Positions 30,088 to 41,505 of a stretch of DNA of 64,000 nt are shown one piece after another. Origin of the DNA: DAHUYF01 sp035553515 (lineage in GTDB: Bacteria; Pseudomonadota; Alphaproteobacteria; ATCC43930; CGMCC-115725); assembly GCA_035553515.1 (NCBI GenBank), contig DATNDG010000070.1, forward strand, positions 10,782 to 74,781, read 5' to 3'. Made by a program: the position numbers and the translations under genes. Position 1 is the stretch's first letter. Each line of letters starts with the position of its first letter. Below the pieces are notes generated by a model. The model was given only the letters and a program-made list of their open reading frames with translations, ran no database searches and was not told the origin of the DNA.

Positions 30088-30279
30088 GGAGCTTGCTGCT
30101 GCTAAGCAGTGGGGCTTGTGTTGAGGTCCGTCTCCCCCGACCGTTGCTTAACGGCAAATCCTCCCTAAACCTGGGCCTTATCGCACTCTTGCGCGTGACG
30201 ATTTCAGGCGAGGGCGAGTGTACGCAAGTCCCACAGGGTCGTCATCTAAATTTTGCGCAATACGAGCCGCGCGCGGTGG

Positions 30280-30306
30280 AAAAAAAGAGGCGGCTCAGAG
30301 CACCGC
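30280..30306 (-). terminator. candidate terminator of azgA
   Basis: Reading the minus strand, GCGG (30306-30303) and CCGC (30293-30290) can pair across the azgA stop, followed by CTC and T7 (30286-30280). The stem is only four base pairs, so efficiency is doubtful, but the T run is clean. Confidence 0.35.
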
Positions 30307-31584
30307 GAATTTGAGCAGGAAAAGCGCACCGAGAACGATCACCGCCGGCCTCGCCTCTGCGGGTCGTCCGGCGAGAAGCTTCACCGCGGCGTAGCTGATA
30401 AAACCAAAGGCGATGCCATCGGCGATGGAGAAGGTGAGCGGCATGGTTAGCGCAGTCACCACGGCCGGGGCATATTCGGTCACATCCTCCCAATCGATCT
30501 CCGCAAGCCCGCGCGTCATGAGGCAGGCGACGAAGAAAAGCGCCGGCGCGGTGGCATAGCCGGGCACGGTGCCGGCCAGCGGCGCTAGGAACAGGCTCGC
30601 CAGGAAGAGGCCCGCTACCACAAGCCCGACCAGGCCGGTGCGGCCGCCGGCACGGACCCCGGCGGCGCTCTCGATGTAGCTCGTCACCGTCGAGGTGCCG
30701 AGCAGCGACCCGGCGATGGTGGCGATGCTGTCGGCCAGGAAAGCCCGACCAAGGCGCGGGATCCTGCCTTCGCGATCGATAAGGCCGGCGCGATAGGCGA
30801 CGCCCACCAAGGTTCCGGTATTGTCGAAGAGATCGACGAAGAAGAAGGCGAAGACGATGGTGACGAGGCCGAGCTGCAAGGTGCCGGCGAGATCGAGCTG
30901 AAGGAAGGTCGGGGCCAAGCTGGGAGGCAGAGCCAGGACGCCTCGAAAAGGCGAGATGCCAAATAGAACTCCCGCGGCAGTGGTGCCGAGCACGGCAATG
31001 ATGATGGCGCCCGGCACGCGCCTCGCGTCGAGGGCGACCATGGCCAGAAACCCGAGAGCGGCGAGCACCGCCGAGGGCGCCTTGAGATTGCCGAGCGTCA
31101 CCAAGGTATCGGGGTTGCCGATGACGATGCCTGCATTCTTCAGCGCGATGATGCCGAGAAAGAGGCCGATGCCGGCGGAAATCGCCATTTTTTGCGATTG
31201 CGGGATGGCATCGGCGATCCAGCCGCGAACTCTGGTGACGCTCAGGACCAGGAACAGCAGCCCCGACAGGAACACGGCGCCGAGCGCCACCTGCCAGGAA
31301 TAGTGCATGCCCTTGACCACGCCGTAGGTGAAATAGGCGTTGAGGCCCATGCCAGGTGCGAGCGCCAGCGGGTAGTTGGCGTAAAGCGCCATCACCAGCG
31401 TGCCAATCGCAGATCCCAGGCACGTGGCGACGAAGACGGCGCCGCGGTCCATCCCGGCATCGCCAAGAATGGCCGGGTTGACGAACATGATGTAGGCCAT
31501 GGTCAGGAAGGTCGTGAGGCCGGCCACCAGCTCGGTGCGCAGTGTCGTGCCGTTCTCGCTCAGCCGGAAATAGCGCTCGAGCAT
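30295..31584 (-). CDS. AzgA/PbuG-type guanine-hypoxanthine permease
   Basis: Proton-coupled purine-base importer of the NCS2 superfamily, inner membrane. It has 429 aa from ATG at 31584, with GGGGGGA upstream; the open frame to 31629 adds residues unlike the family. It begins LERYFRLSENGTTLRTE, then GLTTFLTMAYIMFVNP, and carries NAYFTYGVV, FVDLFDNTGTLVGVA and SIADGIAFGFISY. About 12 transmembrane segments. Single gene on the opposite strand, interrupting the otherwise conserved DUF1467-proS neighbourhood. Confidence 0.9.
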   Translation of the reverse strand: MLERYFRLSENGTTLRTELVAGLTTFLTMAYIMFVNPAILGDAGMDRGAVFVATCLGSAIGTLVMALYANYPLALAPGMGLNAYFTYGVVKGMHYSWQVALGAVFLSGLLFLVLSVTRVRGWIADAIPQSQKMAISAGIGLFLGIIALKNAGIVIGNPDTLVTLGNLKAPSAVLAALGFLAMVALDARRVPGAIIIAVLGTTAAGVLFGISPFRGVLALPPSLAPTFLQLDLAGTLQLGLVTIVFAFFFVDLFDNTGTLVGVAYRAGLIDREGRIPRLGRAFLADSIATIAGSLLGTSTVTSYIESAAGVRAGGRTGLVGLVVAGLFLASLFLAPLAGTVPGYATAPALFFVACLMTRGLAEIDWEDVTEYAPAVVTALTMPLTFSIADGIAFGFISYAAVKLLAGRPAEARPAVIVLGALFLLKFAVL

Positions 31585-31622
31585 GTTCCCCCCAGGCTCT
31601 GCCGGCCGGATGATGGCCTGCT

Positions 31623-31650
31623 TTGCCACCGGCGGCTAGGCTCCTAGTAT
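31623..31650 (+). promoter_or_regulatory. candidate promoter, possibly leaderless, for the 31654 gene
   Basis: TTGCCA (31623-31628), 16-bp spacer, TAGTAT (31645-31650). The normal start distance would put +1 on the tandem ATGATG at 31654-31659, so the mRNA may lack a leader; no ribosome-binding site is visible. A dyad CTAGGCTCCTAG (31636-31647) overlaps the -10. Confidence 0.4.
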
Positions 31651-31653
31651 CCG

Positions 31654-32175
31654 ATGATGCTCCGTCCGACCCTAATCGCACTGGCGCTGCTCGCCGCCCT
31701 CCCGGCTGCGGCGCAGAACCCGGTGACGCCGCCGCCGGGCCTCGACCAGACGGTGCCCCCGCTGCCGCCACCCCCGCCGGGCGGCGTCTCGGTCTCGAAG
31801 GACGGGCGCATCGTCATCTCGTCCGACCTCTGTCCGGGCTTGGCCGGCGCCGAAGCCGGCGTGCCCGGCGCGGATTACACCCCCGGGGTCGACGCAGAAG
31901 GCCGACCGGTGGCGCCCGCCGACCTGCCGAGCGGCGCGCCGGCGCTCAAGCTCGACAACTTCCCGATCGAGATCAGCGTCAATCTGCAGAAGCGCTTCGG
32001 CATTCCCGCCCAATCCTCGCTCTTTCACGGCAAGGCGGTGATCGGGCTGGTGACCATCCATGATGGCCAGGCCTATTTCAACGGCCAGCCGATCTCCGAG
32101 AACGACCGGGCGATGATGCTGTCAGCGTGCAAGGCGGCGGGCGCGCGCATGGACAGTCGGCGCCGGCTTCCCTAG
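31654..32175 (+). CDS. secreted proline-rich hypothetical protein
   Basis: Function not recognised. It has 173 aa (or 172 from the second ATG). A signal peptide ends near ALPAAAQ (residues 1-21). A proline-rich linker follows (QTVPPLPPPPPGG), then a globular part: KLDNFPIEISVNLQKRFGIP and LGLVTIHDGQAYFNGQPIS-like sequence. Probably periplasmic. It lies between azgA (divergent) and proS, only 35 bp before proS. Confidence 0.75.
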   Translation: MMLRPTLIALALLAALPAAAQNPVTPPPGLDQTVPPLPPPPPGGVSVSKDGRIVISSDLCPGLAGAEAGVPGADYTPGVDAEGRPVAPADLPSGAPALKLDNFPIEISVNLQKRFGIPAQSSLFHGKAVIGLVTIHDGQAYFNGQPISENDRAMMLSACKAAGARMDSRRRLP

Positions 32176-32210
32176 AGTCCGCCGCGCCGTTGCGGCTGCC
32201 GCGAGGTCCC

Positions 32211-33521
32211 ATGCGTCTTTCCGCCTATTTCCTTCCCTTGCTGCGCGAGAATCCGAGCGAGGCGCAGATCGTCTCGCACCGGCTGATGCTGCGCGCCGGC
32301 ATGATCCGTCAATCGAGCGCCGGCATCTATTCGTGGCTGCCGCTGGGCCTGCGCGTGCTGAAGAAGGTCGAGCAGATCGTCCGCGAGGAGCAGGACGCGG
32401 CGGGTGCGCTCGAGGTGCTGATGCCGACGATCCAGCCGGCCGAGCTTTGGCAGGAGAGCGGGCGCTACGAGGATTACGGCAAGGAGATGCTGCGCATCAC
32501 CGACCGGCACGAACGCGCCATGCTTTATGGTCCGACCAACGAGGAACTGATCACCGACATCTTCCGCGGCAGCATCCGCAGCTATCGCGACCTGCCGAAG
32601 AACCTCTACCACATCCAGTGGAAGTTCCGCGACGAGGTACGGCCACGCTTCGGCGTGATGCGTGGGCGCGAATTCCTGATGAAGGACGCCTATTCCTTCG
32701 ACATCGACAAGCCGGCGGCGGTCACCGCCTATTTCAAGATGTTCGTCGCCTATATGAAGACCTTCAAGCGGATGGGGCTGACGCCGATCCCGGTACGCGC
32801 CGATACCGGCCCGATCGGCGGCGATCTCAGCCACGAGTTCCACGTGCAGGCCGATACCGGCGAGAGCGAGCTCTACTTCGACAGCGACGTGGTGAATCTC
32901 GACGAGGGCGACATCGATCCGGCCTCGCCCAGCGTGCAGGACTATATCGCCGGCTGGTACGCGGCCACCGACGAGAAGCACGATCGGGCCGAATTTGAGG
33001 CGCAGGTGCCCGAAGCCCGCCGCCGTCAGGCGCGCGGCATCGAGGTCGGCCAGATCTTCTATTTCGGCACCAAGTACTCGAAGCCGATGAACGCGCTCGT
33101 CGCCGGATCGGGCGGGGAGCAGATTGCGGTCGAGATGGGCTCCTACGGCATCGGCGTCTCGCGCCTTGTCGGCGCGATCATCGAGGCGAGCCACGACGAT
33201 GCGGGAATCATCTGGCCGGAGAGCGTTGCGCCCTTCAGGGTAGGGCTGATCAATCTCCGCGGCGGCGATGCGCGCTGCGTTGCCGCCGCGGATGATCTTC
33301 ATGCCCGGCTCGTGCGGGCGGGGATCGACGTGCTCTATGACGACCGCGACGATTCACCCGGCGCGAAGTTCGCCGCCATGGACCTGATCGGTCTTCCTTA
33401 TCAGCTGGTGGTCGGCCCGCGCGGCCTCGACAGGGGCATCGTCGAGTTCAAGACGCGCAAGACCGGCGAGCGACGGGAGCTTGCCCCCGACGAGGCGTTG
33501 ACGCTTCTCGGAGGGAAGTGA
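32211..33521 (+). CDS. proS: prolyl-tRNA synthetase, short alphaproteobacterial form
   Basis: Charges tRNA-Pro. It has 436 aa, so it lacks the inserted editing domain of the ~570-aa E. coli type. Class II motifs are visible: RQSSAGIYSWLPLGLRVL, FRDEVRPRFGVMRGREFLMK and the motif 3 region MGSYGIGVSRLVGAI. The anticodon-binding domain follows (DVLYDDRDDSPGAKFAAMDL). ATG 32211 begins MRLSAYFLPLLRENPSEA, the normal N-terminus. The stop shares a base with lolC. Confidence 0.96.
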   Translation: MRLSAYFLPLLRENPSEAQIVSHRLMLRAGMIRQSSAGIYSWLPLGLRVLKKVEQIVREEQDAAGALEVLMPTIQPAELWQESGRYEDYGKEMLRITDRHERAMLYGPTNEELITDIFRGSIRSYRDLPKNLYHIQWKFRDEVRPRFGVMRGREFLMKDAYSFDIDKPAAVTAYFKMFVAYMKTFKRMGLTPIPVRADTGPIGGDLSHEFHVQADTGESELYFDSDVVNLDEGDIDPASPSVQDYIAGWYAATDEKHDRAEFEAQVPEARRRQARGIEVGQIFYFGTKYSKPMNALVAGSGGEQIAVEMGSYGIGVSRLVGAIIEASHDDAGIIWPESVAPFRVGLINLRGGDARCVAAADDLHARLVRAGIDVLYDDRDDSPGAKFAAMDLIGLPYQLVVGPRGLDRGIVEFKTRKTGERRELAPDEALTLLGGK

Positions 33522-34765
33522 TGGCATTCGACGCGTTCGAGCGCATGGTGGCGTTCCGCTACCTGCGTGCCCGCCGGCAGGAAGGCTTCATCTCGGTCAT
33601 TGCGATCTTCTCGCTGTTGGGCATCACGCTTGGCGTCGCGACGCTCATCATCGTCATGTCGGTGATGAACGGCTTCCGCGTCGAGCTGTTGAACCGCATT
33701 CTCGGGCTTAACGGCCATCTCGGCATCTATTCCGCCCAGGGGCCGATCCCCGACTTCGACGCGCTTGCCGCGCGTGTGAAGGCGACCCCCGGCGTGGTTG
33801 CCGTCCATCCGCTGATCGAAGGGCAGATGCTCGCTTCCGCAAATGGCCGTTCCACCGGCGTCATGGTACGCGGCATGGCCGAGGCCGACATGAAGAGCGA
33901 GCGGCTGCTAGCGAGCCACGTCGCTCCCGGCGAGTTGCAGCAATTCGGCGGCGACAATGTCCTGCTCGGAGACAAGCTCGCCTTCAAGCTCGGCGTTCAT
34001 GCCGGCGACAAGGTGACACTGATCTCGCCCAACGGCCGAACCACCGCTTTCGGCACCATGCTGCAGGTGAAGACCTATCATGTCGCCGGCACCTTCAGCG
34101 TCGGCATGTACGAATACGACAGCAGCATCATCTTCATGCCGTTGCCGGCCGCACAGCTCTTCTTTCAGATGCCGAAGGCGGTCAACACGCTGCAGGTCTT
34201 CGTCGACAATCCCGACCACGCCCGCGCCATCGGCTACCAGATAGTGCAGAAGCTCGGGAGCAACTATCGGGTCTATGATTGGCAGCAAAGCAACTCGGCC
34301 TTCTTCGGCGCGGTCGAGGTCGAGCGCAACGTCATGTTCATCATCCTGTCGCTGATCATCCTGGTGGCGGCATTCAACATCATCTCCAGCATGATCATGC
34401 TGGTGAAGGACAAGACGCGCGATATCGCCATCCTGCGCACCATGGGGGCGACGCGCGGCATGATCCTACGCATTTTCATGCTGAGCGGCGCCAGCATCGG
34501 CGTGGCTGGGACGCTGCTGGGTTTCGTACTCGGGATCGCCTTCACGACGCATATCGAGCAGATCCGCGAATTCGTGCAACGGATCATCGGCACGAATCTC
34601 TTCAATGCGGAGATCTATTTCCTGACGCAGATCCCTGCGCGCATCGATCCGCAGGAAGTCGTGACGGTGCTGGGGATGGCCTTCGGCCTTTCCTTCCTGG
34701 CGACGGTCTATCCTTCCTGGCGCGCGGCGCGGCTCGATCCGGTCGAGGCGCTCAGGTATGAGTGA
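33521..34765 (+). CDS. lolC: lipoprotein-releasing ABC transporter permease (LolC/LolE family)
   Basis: Inner-membrane part of the machine that extracts lipoproteins bound for the outer membrane. It has 414 aa. One N-terminal helix (ISVIAIFSLLGITLGVATLI) is followed by a periplasmic MacB-like domain, then three C-terminal helices (residues ~270-300, ~320-345, ~375-400). The start is ATG 33521 (TGATG coupling); the preceding GTG is an alternative. Only one permease gene is present, so the complex may be a homodimer, unlike E. coli LolC plus LolE. It overlaps lolD by 8 bp. Confidence 0.93.
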   Translation: MAFDAFERMVAFRYLRARRQEGFISVIAIFSLLGITLGVATLIIVMSVMNGFRVELLNRILGLNGHLGIYSAQGPIPDFDALAARVKATPGVVAVHPLIEGQMLASANGRSTGVMVRGMAEADMKSERLLASHVAPGELQQFGGDNVLLGDKLAFKLGVHAGDKVTLISPNGRTTAFGTMLQVKTYHVAGTFSVGMYEYDSSIIFMPLPAAQLFFQMPKAVNTLQVFVDNPDHARAIGYQIVQKLGSNYRVYDWQQSNSAFFGAVEVERNVMFIILSLIILVAAFNIISSMIMLVKDKTRDIAILRTMGATRGMILRIFMLSGASIGVAGTLLGFVLGIAFTTHIEQIREFVQRIIGTNLFNAEIYFLTQIPARIDPQEVVTVLGMAFGLSFLATVYPSWRAARLDPVEALRYE

Positions 34766-35483
34766 CGCGCAGCAGGCTTCCGTGCTGGAGCTGCGGGGAG
34801 TCGTTCGCACCTACCGGCAGGCGGGGACGCCGCTGCCGGTACTGCGCGGCGTGTCGCTGGCGCTCCGCCCGGGCGAGATCGCCGCGCTGGTCGGGCCTTC
34901 GGGCGCGGGCAAGTCCACCTTGCTGCATACGGCAGGACTGCTCGAGCGGCCGGATGATGGCGAAGTGCTGCTGGGCGGCCGGAGCTGCGGCGGGATGTCG
35001 GATAGCCAGCGCACCGAGATCCGCCGCGCTCAGCTCGGCTTCGTCTACCAGTTTCATCATCTCCTGCCGGAATTCTCGGCGCTCGAGAATGTGATGCTGC
35101 CGCAAATGATCGCCGGGCTGAGCAAATCCAAGGCACGCCAGCGGGCGCTGGAGCTGCTGACCATGGTCGGGCTTGGCGCCCGTGCCGACCATCGTCCGGC
35201 GCGGCTTTCCGGTGGCGAGCAGCAGCGCGTCGCGGTCGTGCGCGCACTCGCCAACGCGCCGCGCATCCTGCTCGGCGACGAGCCGACTGGCAATCTCGAC
35301 GTGCACACGGCCGAAGACGTGATGGCGGCGCTCATCGACATCGTCCGCCGCACCGGGCTTGCTGCGATCATCGCGACGCACAATCTCGACCTGGCGCGGC
35401 GCATGGACCGAATCCTGTCGCTCGAGGATGGTGTGGTCGTCGAGCGCAGCGAAACGCGCTCCCACGTCCTGGGGGCGGATTGA
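34758..35483 (+). CDS. lolD: lipoprotein-releasing ABC transporter ATPase
   Basis: ATP-hydrolysing subunit partnering the preceding permease. It has 241 aa. Walker A is GPSGAGKST, signature is LSGGEQQRVAVVRAL, and Walker B is ILLGDEPTGNLD, followed by the switch histidine in ATHNLDLARRMD. Start overlaps lolC by 8 bp. Confidence 0.95.
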   Translation: MSDAQQASVLELRGVVRTYRQAGTPLPVLRGVSLALRPGEIAALVGPSGAGKSTLLHTAGLLERPDDGEVLLGGRSCGGMSDSQRTEIRRAQLGFVYQFHHLLPEFSALENVMLPQMIAGLSKSKARQRALELLTMVGLGARADHRPARLSGGEQQRVAVVRALANAPRILLGDEPTGNLDVHTAEDVMAALIDIVRRTGLAAIIATHNLDLARRMDRILSLEDGVVVERSETRSHVLGAD

Positions 35484-35538
35484 GTCGGCTCCGCTCGTCG
35501 CGTACGAAAATCCGCTTGCGCCGCACCGGCCATATGCC

Positions 35539-39039
<3,501 letters not shown>

Positions 39040-39053
39040 GCGGAGGGGGAGGC

Positions 39054-39479
39054 ATGGCCGAGGCCAAGCGAAAGATCGTGTTCGACCTGGGCAGCACTTA
39101 TGTGCAGCTCCAGGATCGTGGCGGTGCGCTGCCGGTGGAGGCGGGAACCGATTTCTGGACGCGCTTTGCCAGCCGTCCCGAGCTTGCCGAGGGGCGGCTG
39201 GTGTGGACCGCCGCCCAGGCACGGGACTGGGCGAATTGGGAGAAGCATCCCAATGGCGATGCCGTCTACTACCTGCTCTCGGGCGCCGTCGACATCGTCG
39301 TCGAGGTGGGCGACTCCGAGCGGACCATCAGCCTTCGGGCGAACAATGCCTGCGTCGTGCCGCGGGGTGTCTGGCATCGGGTGGTGGTGCAGCAGCCGGC
39401 GAATCTGCTGGGGGTGACGCGCAGTGCCGGCAAGGAGCTGCGGTTGGTTGAGGTCAAGCGCGCAGAGATGAAGAAGTAA
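39054..39479 (+). CDS. cupin-domain protein
   Basis: It has 141 aa from ATG 39054, with GGAGGGGGAGG just upstream, 14 bp after dnaE. A single beta-barrel cupin core is suggested by KHPNGDAVYYLLSGAVDIVV (residues ~62-82) and ANNACVVPRGVWHRVVVQQP (~96-115). The usual paired-histidine metal motif is incomplete, so a sugar- or ligand-binding role without metal is possible. Substrate unknown. Very likely read with dnaE. Confidence 0.75.
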   Translation: MAEAKRKIVFDLGSTYVQLQDRGGALPVEAGTDFWTRFASRPELAEGRLVWTAAQARDWANWEKHPNGDAVYYLLSGAVDIVVEVGDSERTISLRANNACVVPRGVWHRVVVQQPANLLGVTRSAGKELRLVEVKRAEMKK

Positions 39480-39491
39480 TCGGGAGAATTA

Positions 39492-39555
39492 TCGCAAAAT
39501 ATTGTTAAAAATACCCCGGTCTATTTTGCGAATTATGTTGAGATTTTAGAATAAT
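39492..39555 (+). promoter_or_regulatory. AT-rich dyad overlapping a candidate promoter of the PilZ gene
   Basis: TCGCAAAATA (39492-39501) and TATTTTGCGA (39522-39531) are perfect 10-bp arms 20 bp apart, in a stretch much richer in A+T than its surroundings. The right arm contains TTGCGA (39526-39531), which with an 18-bp spacer meets AATAAT (39550-39555). It could be an operator over the -35. A terminator role is less likely because no T run follows. Confidence 0.4.
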
Positions 39556-39666
39556 CCCCTGCGATTTCCGGCGGATGCTGCAAGTTTTGATGGCAATCGG
39601 TAAGAATTACAGGCTACCGTGCGCTGCTTTGACAGCGGCCGCTACCCGGCCGGCGAGGATCAGCGC

Positions 39667-40431
39667 ATGCCCGATGATGATCGGATCACCGATGCGAAGG
39701 ACCTGGTCAAGCAGGTCAGCGATTTCGGCGAACGGCTGAAGGAGCGGCGGCGCTTCGAGCGCAAGCGGCTGCTTTGGGCGGCGACCGTCGAGGTGCGCGG
39801 CCAGCGCTTCGAGGGAATGATCGTCGACCTGTCGGCCGGTGGCGCCCGCATCCGTTTCGACGCTCCGGTCGCGACCGGCGACGAGCTGACGTTGGTGCTG
39901 AAACAGCTCGACGAGCTCGGTGCCAAGGTGGTCTGGCAGCGCGAGGGCGAGGCCGGCCTGCAATTCCTCCTTGCTCCGGAAGAGGTCGCGGAGCGCATCC
40001 AGCAGAAGGCGGCGCTCGACCTCAGTGACCCCGATGCCAGCAAGAAGACGGCGGCTCCGGCACCGCCGCGCATGCCGGCGGCTGCGCCGAAGCCGGCACC
40101 GCGCACCGCAGGTGTCCATCGTCGGCAGATGATGCTCCTCGCCGCAGCCGTTATGACGTTGCTTGGGGCGGCGGTCGGCGGGTCGATGGTGGTGGCGCAT
40201 CCCTTTGCCGACCAAGAGGGGACGGCGGTGCTCGCCCTCAATGGTGGGGCCAGCGGCCAGCACAGTTGCTCCAACCTGTTGGATAAAGTGGGCGGGTCGA
40301 CCAACCAGATCGACTTCAGTTTAAGCGTTGCCTCAGCCGCGCAGGCTAAGTGCCTGGATGCGCATCATCTTGCGAGCGACAGCGACCCGGACAAGCGTAT
40401 GGTGCGGGCTACCAAGCTGCCGGCGCAGTAA
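39667..40431 (+). CDS. PilZ-domain protein with a membrane anchor and C-terminal extension
   Basis: Probable cyclic-di-GMP receptor. It has 254 aa from ATG 39667, preceded by GAGGA; a GTG at 39619 is an alternative. The PilZ signature is present: the RRRFERKR arginine cluster near residue 26, then DLSAGGARIRF at ~55. An Ala/Pro-rich linker (residues ~125-150) leads to one transmembrane segment (MMLLAAAVMTLLGAAVGGSM). A ~75-residue non-cytoplasmic tail with two cysteines follows and matches nothing I recognise. It is monocistronic between the cupin and rpsB. Confidence 0.82.
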   Translation: MPDDDRITDAKDLVKQVSDFGERLKERRRFERKRLLWAATVEVRGQRFEGMIVDLSAGGARIRFDAPVATGDELTLVLKQLDELGAKVVWQREGEAGLQFLLAPEEVAERIQQKAALDLSDPDASKKTAAPAPPRMPAAAPKPAPRTAGVHRRQMMLLAAAVMTLLGAAVGGSMVVAHPFADQEGTAVLALNGGASGQHSCSNLLDKVGGSTNQIDFSLSVASAAQAKCLDAHHLASDSDPDKRMVRATKLPAQ

Positions 40432-40482
40432 TCCCCTGGCGCAGGCCATCTTCGCCGACTTAGGGGAGCGTTCCCTTCGGGC

Positions 40483-40511
40483 TTGCCAAATCCCCCTCGG
40501 GGCCCTATCTA
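40483..40511 (+). promoter_or_regulatory. sigma-70 promoter of rpsB
   Basis: TTGCCA (40483-40488), 17-bp spacer, TATCTA (40506-40511). It implies a leader of about 115 nt before the rpsB start, long enough for a ribosomal-protein autoregulatory structure; GC-rich dyads occur in it but no known motif was identified. Confidence 0.6.
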
Positions 40512-40633
40512 GAGGCGCTCTTACGCAAACCCTCACGCGGGGACGCGGATGTTTTCGCCCTGGCGAAAGCAGCCGCTCCGGTGTCGGCTTCGGCCGATGA
40601 TCCCCCGCGGCGGCTCAACCGGAGAAGGAACGA

Positions 40634-41425
40634 ATGGCGGTACCTGATTTTACCATGCGCCAGCTGCTCGAAGCCGGCGTTCATTTCGGTCATCACACGC
40701 GTCGCTGGAACCCGAAGATGGGTCCCTACATCTTCGGCACGCGCAACGGCGTTCATATCATCGATCTCGAGCAGACGGTGCCAATGCTGCATCGCGCCCT
40801 CCAGGCGGTGCGCGACGTCGCGGCGCAAGGCGGCCGGGTGCTCTTCGTCGGCACCAAGCGACAGGCGCAAGAGGCGATCGCCGATGCCGCCAAGCGTTGC
40901 GGCCAGTATTATGTCAATCATCGCTGGCTCGGCGGCATGTTGACCAATTTTAAGACCATTTCGCAGTCGATCCGGCGCCTCAAGGAGCTCGACGAGCGGA
41001 TCAATCAGCCGAGCTCGGGCCTTACCAAGCGCGAGCTTCTGGAGCTGACCCGCGACCGCGACAAGCTCGAGCGCGCGCTCGGCGGCATCAAGGAGATGGG
41101 CGGCCTGCCCGACGTTCTCTTCATCATCGACACCAACAAGGAAGCGATCGCCGTACAGGAGGCGAACAAGCTCAAGATTCCGGTAGTGGCGGTGCTCGAC
41201 AGCAACTCCTCCCCGGACGGCATCGCCTTCCCGATTCCGGGCAATGACGATGCCATGCGCGCGGTCCATCTCTATTGCGAGCTGGTTTCCGGTGCGGTGC
41301 TCGACGGGCTGCAGGCCGAGCTCGCCGGAACCGGTGCCGATCTCGGCGAGCAGGCGGAGCTTCCTGCCGAACGGCCACCCGCCGAGACCGCGGAGGCCGG
41401 ATCGGAGGAGCAGGCGACGGCCTGA
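40634..41425 (+). CDS. rpsB: 30S ribosomal protein S2
   Basis: Small-subunit ribosomal protein, 263 aa, normal length plus an acidic C-terminal tail. Conserved blocks are QLLEAGVHFGHHTRRWNPKM, FVGTKRQAQEAI, YVNHRWLGGMLTNFKT and VVAVLDSNSSPDGIAFPIPG. The start follows GGAGAAGGA. It begins the conserved rpsB-tsf-pyrH-frr series. Confidence 0.98.
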   Translation: MAVPDFTMRQLLEAGVHFGHHTRRWNPKMGPYIFGTRNGVHIIDLEQTVPMLHRALQAVRDVAAQGGRVLFVGTKRQAQEAIADAAKRCGQYYVNHRWLGGMLTNFKTISQSIRRLKELDERINQPSSGLTKRELLELTRDRDKLERALGGIKEMGGLPDVLFIIDTNKEAIAVQEANKLKIPVVAVLDSNSSPDGIAFPIPGNDDAMRAVHLYCELVSGAVLDGLQAELAGTGADLGEQAELPAERPPAETAEAGSEEQATA

Positions 41426-41447
41426 GCCGCGCCGTCGGTCGATTGGG

Positions 41448-41472
41448 AACGGCGGCGGCTTGCGCCGCCGTT
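41448..41472 (+). promoter_or_regulatory. hairpin between rpsB and tsf
   Basis: AACGGCGGCG (41448-41457), 5-nt loop, CGCCGCCGTT (41463-41472): a perfect 10-bp stem followed by CGTTTAGG rather than a T run. Its position between rpsB and tsf suggests partial termination or 3'-end protection that lowers tsf relative to rpsB. Confidence 0.45.
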
Positions 41473-41505
41473 CGTTTAGGACAACCTGGGAAAGAGAGAC
41501 GCATC

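Noticed and set aside
30088..30294. Possible small RNA in the gap between tag and azgA
   Set aside because: Small dyads exist but no promoter plus terminator pair could be placed; no support beyond position.
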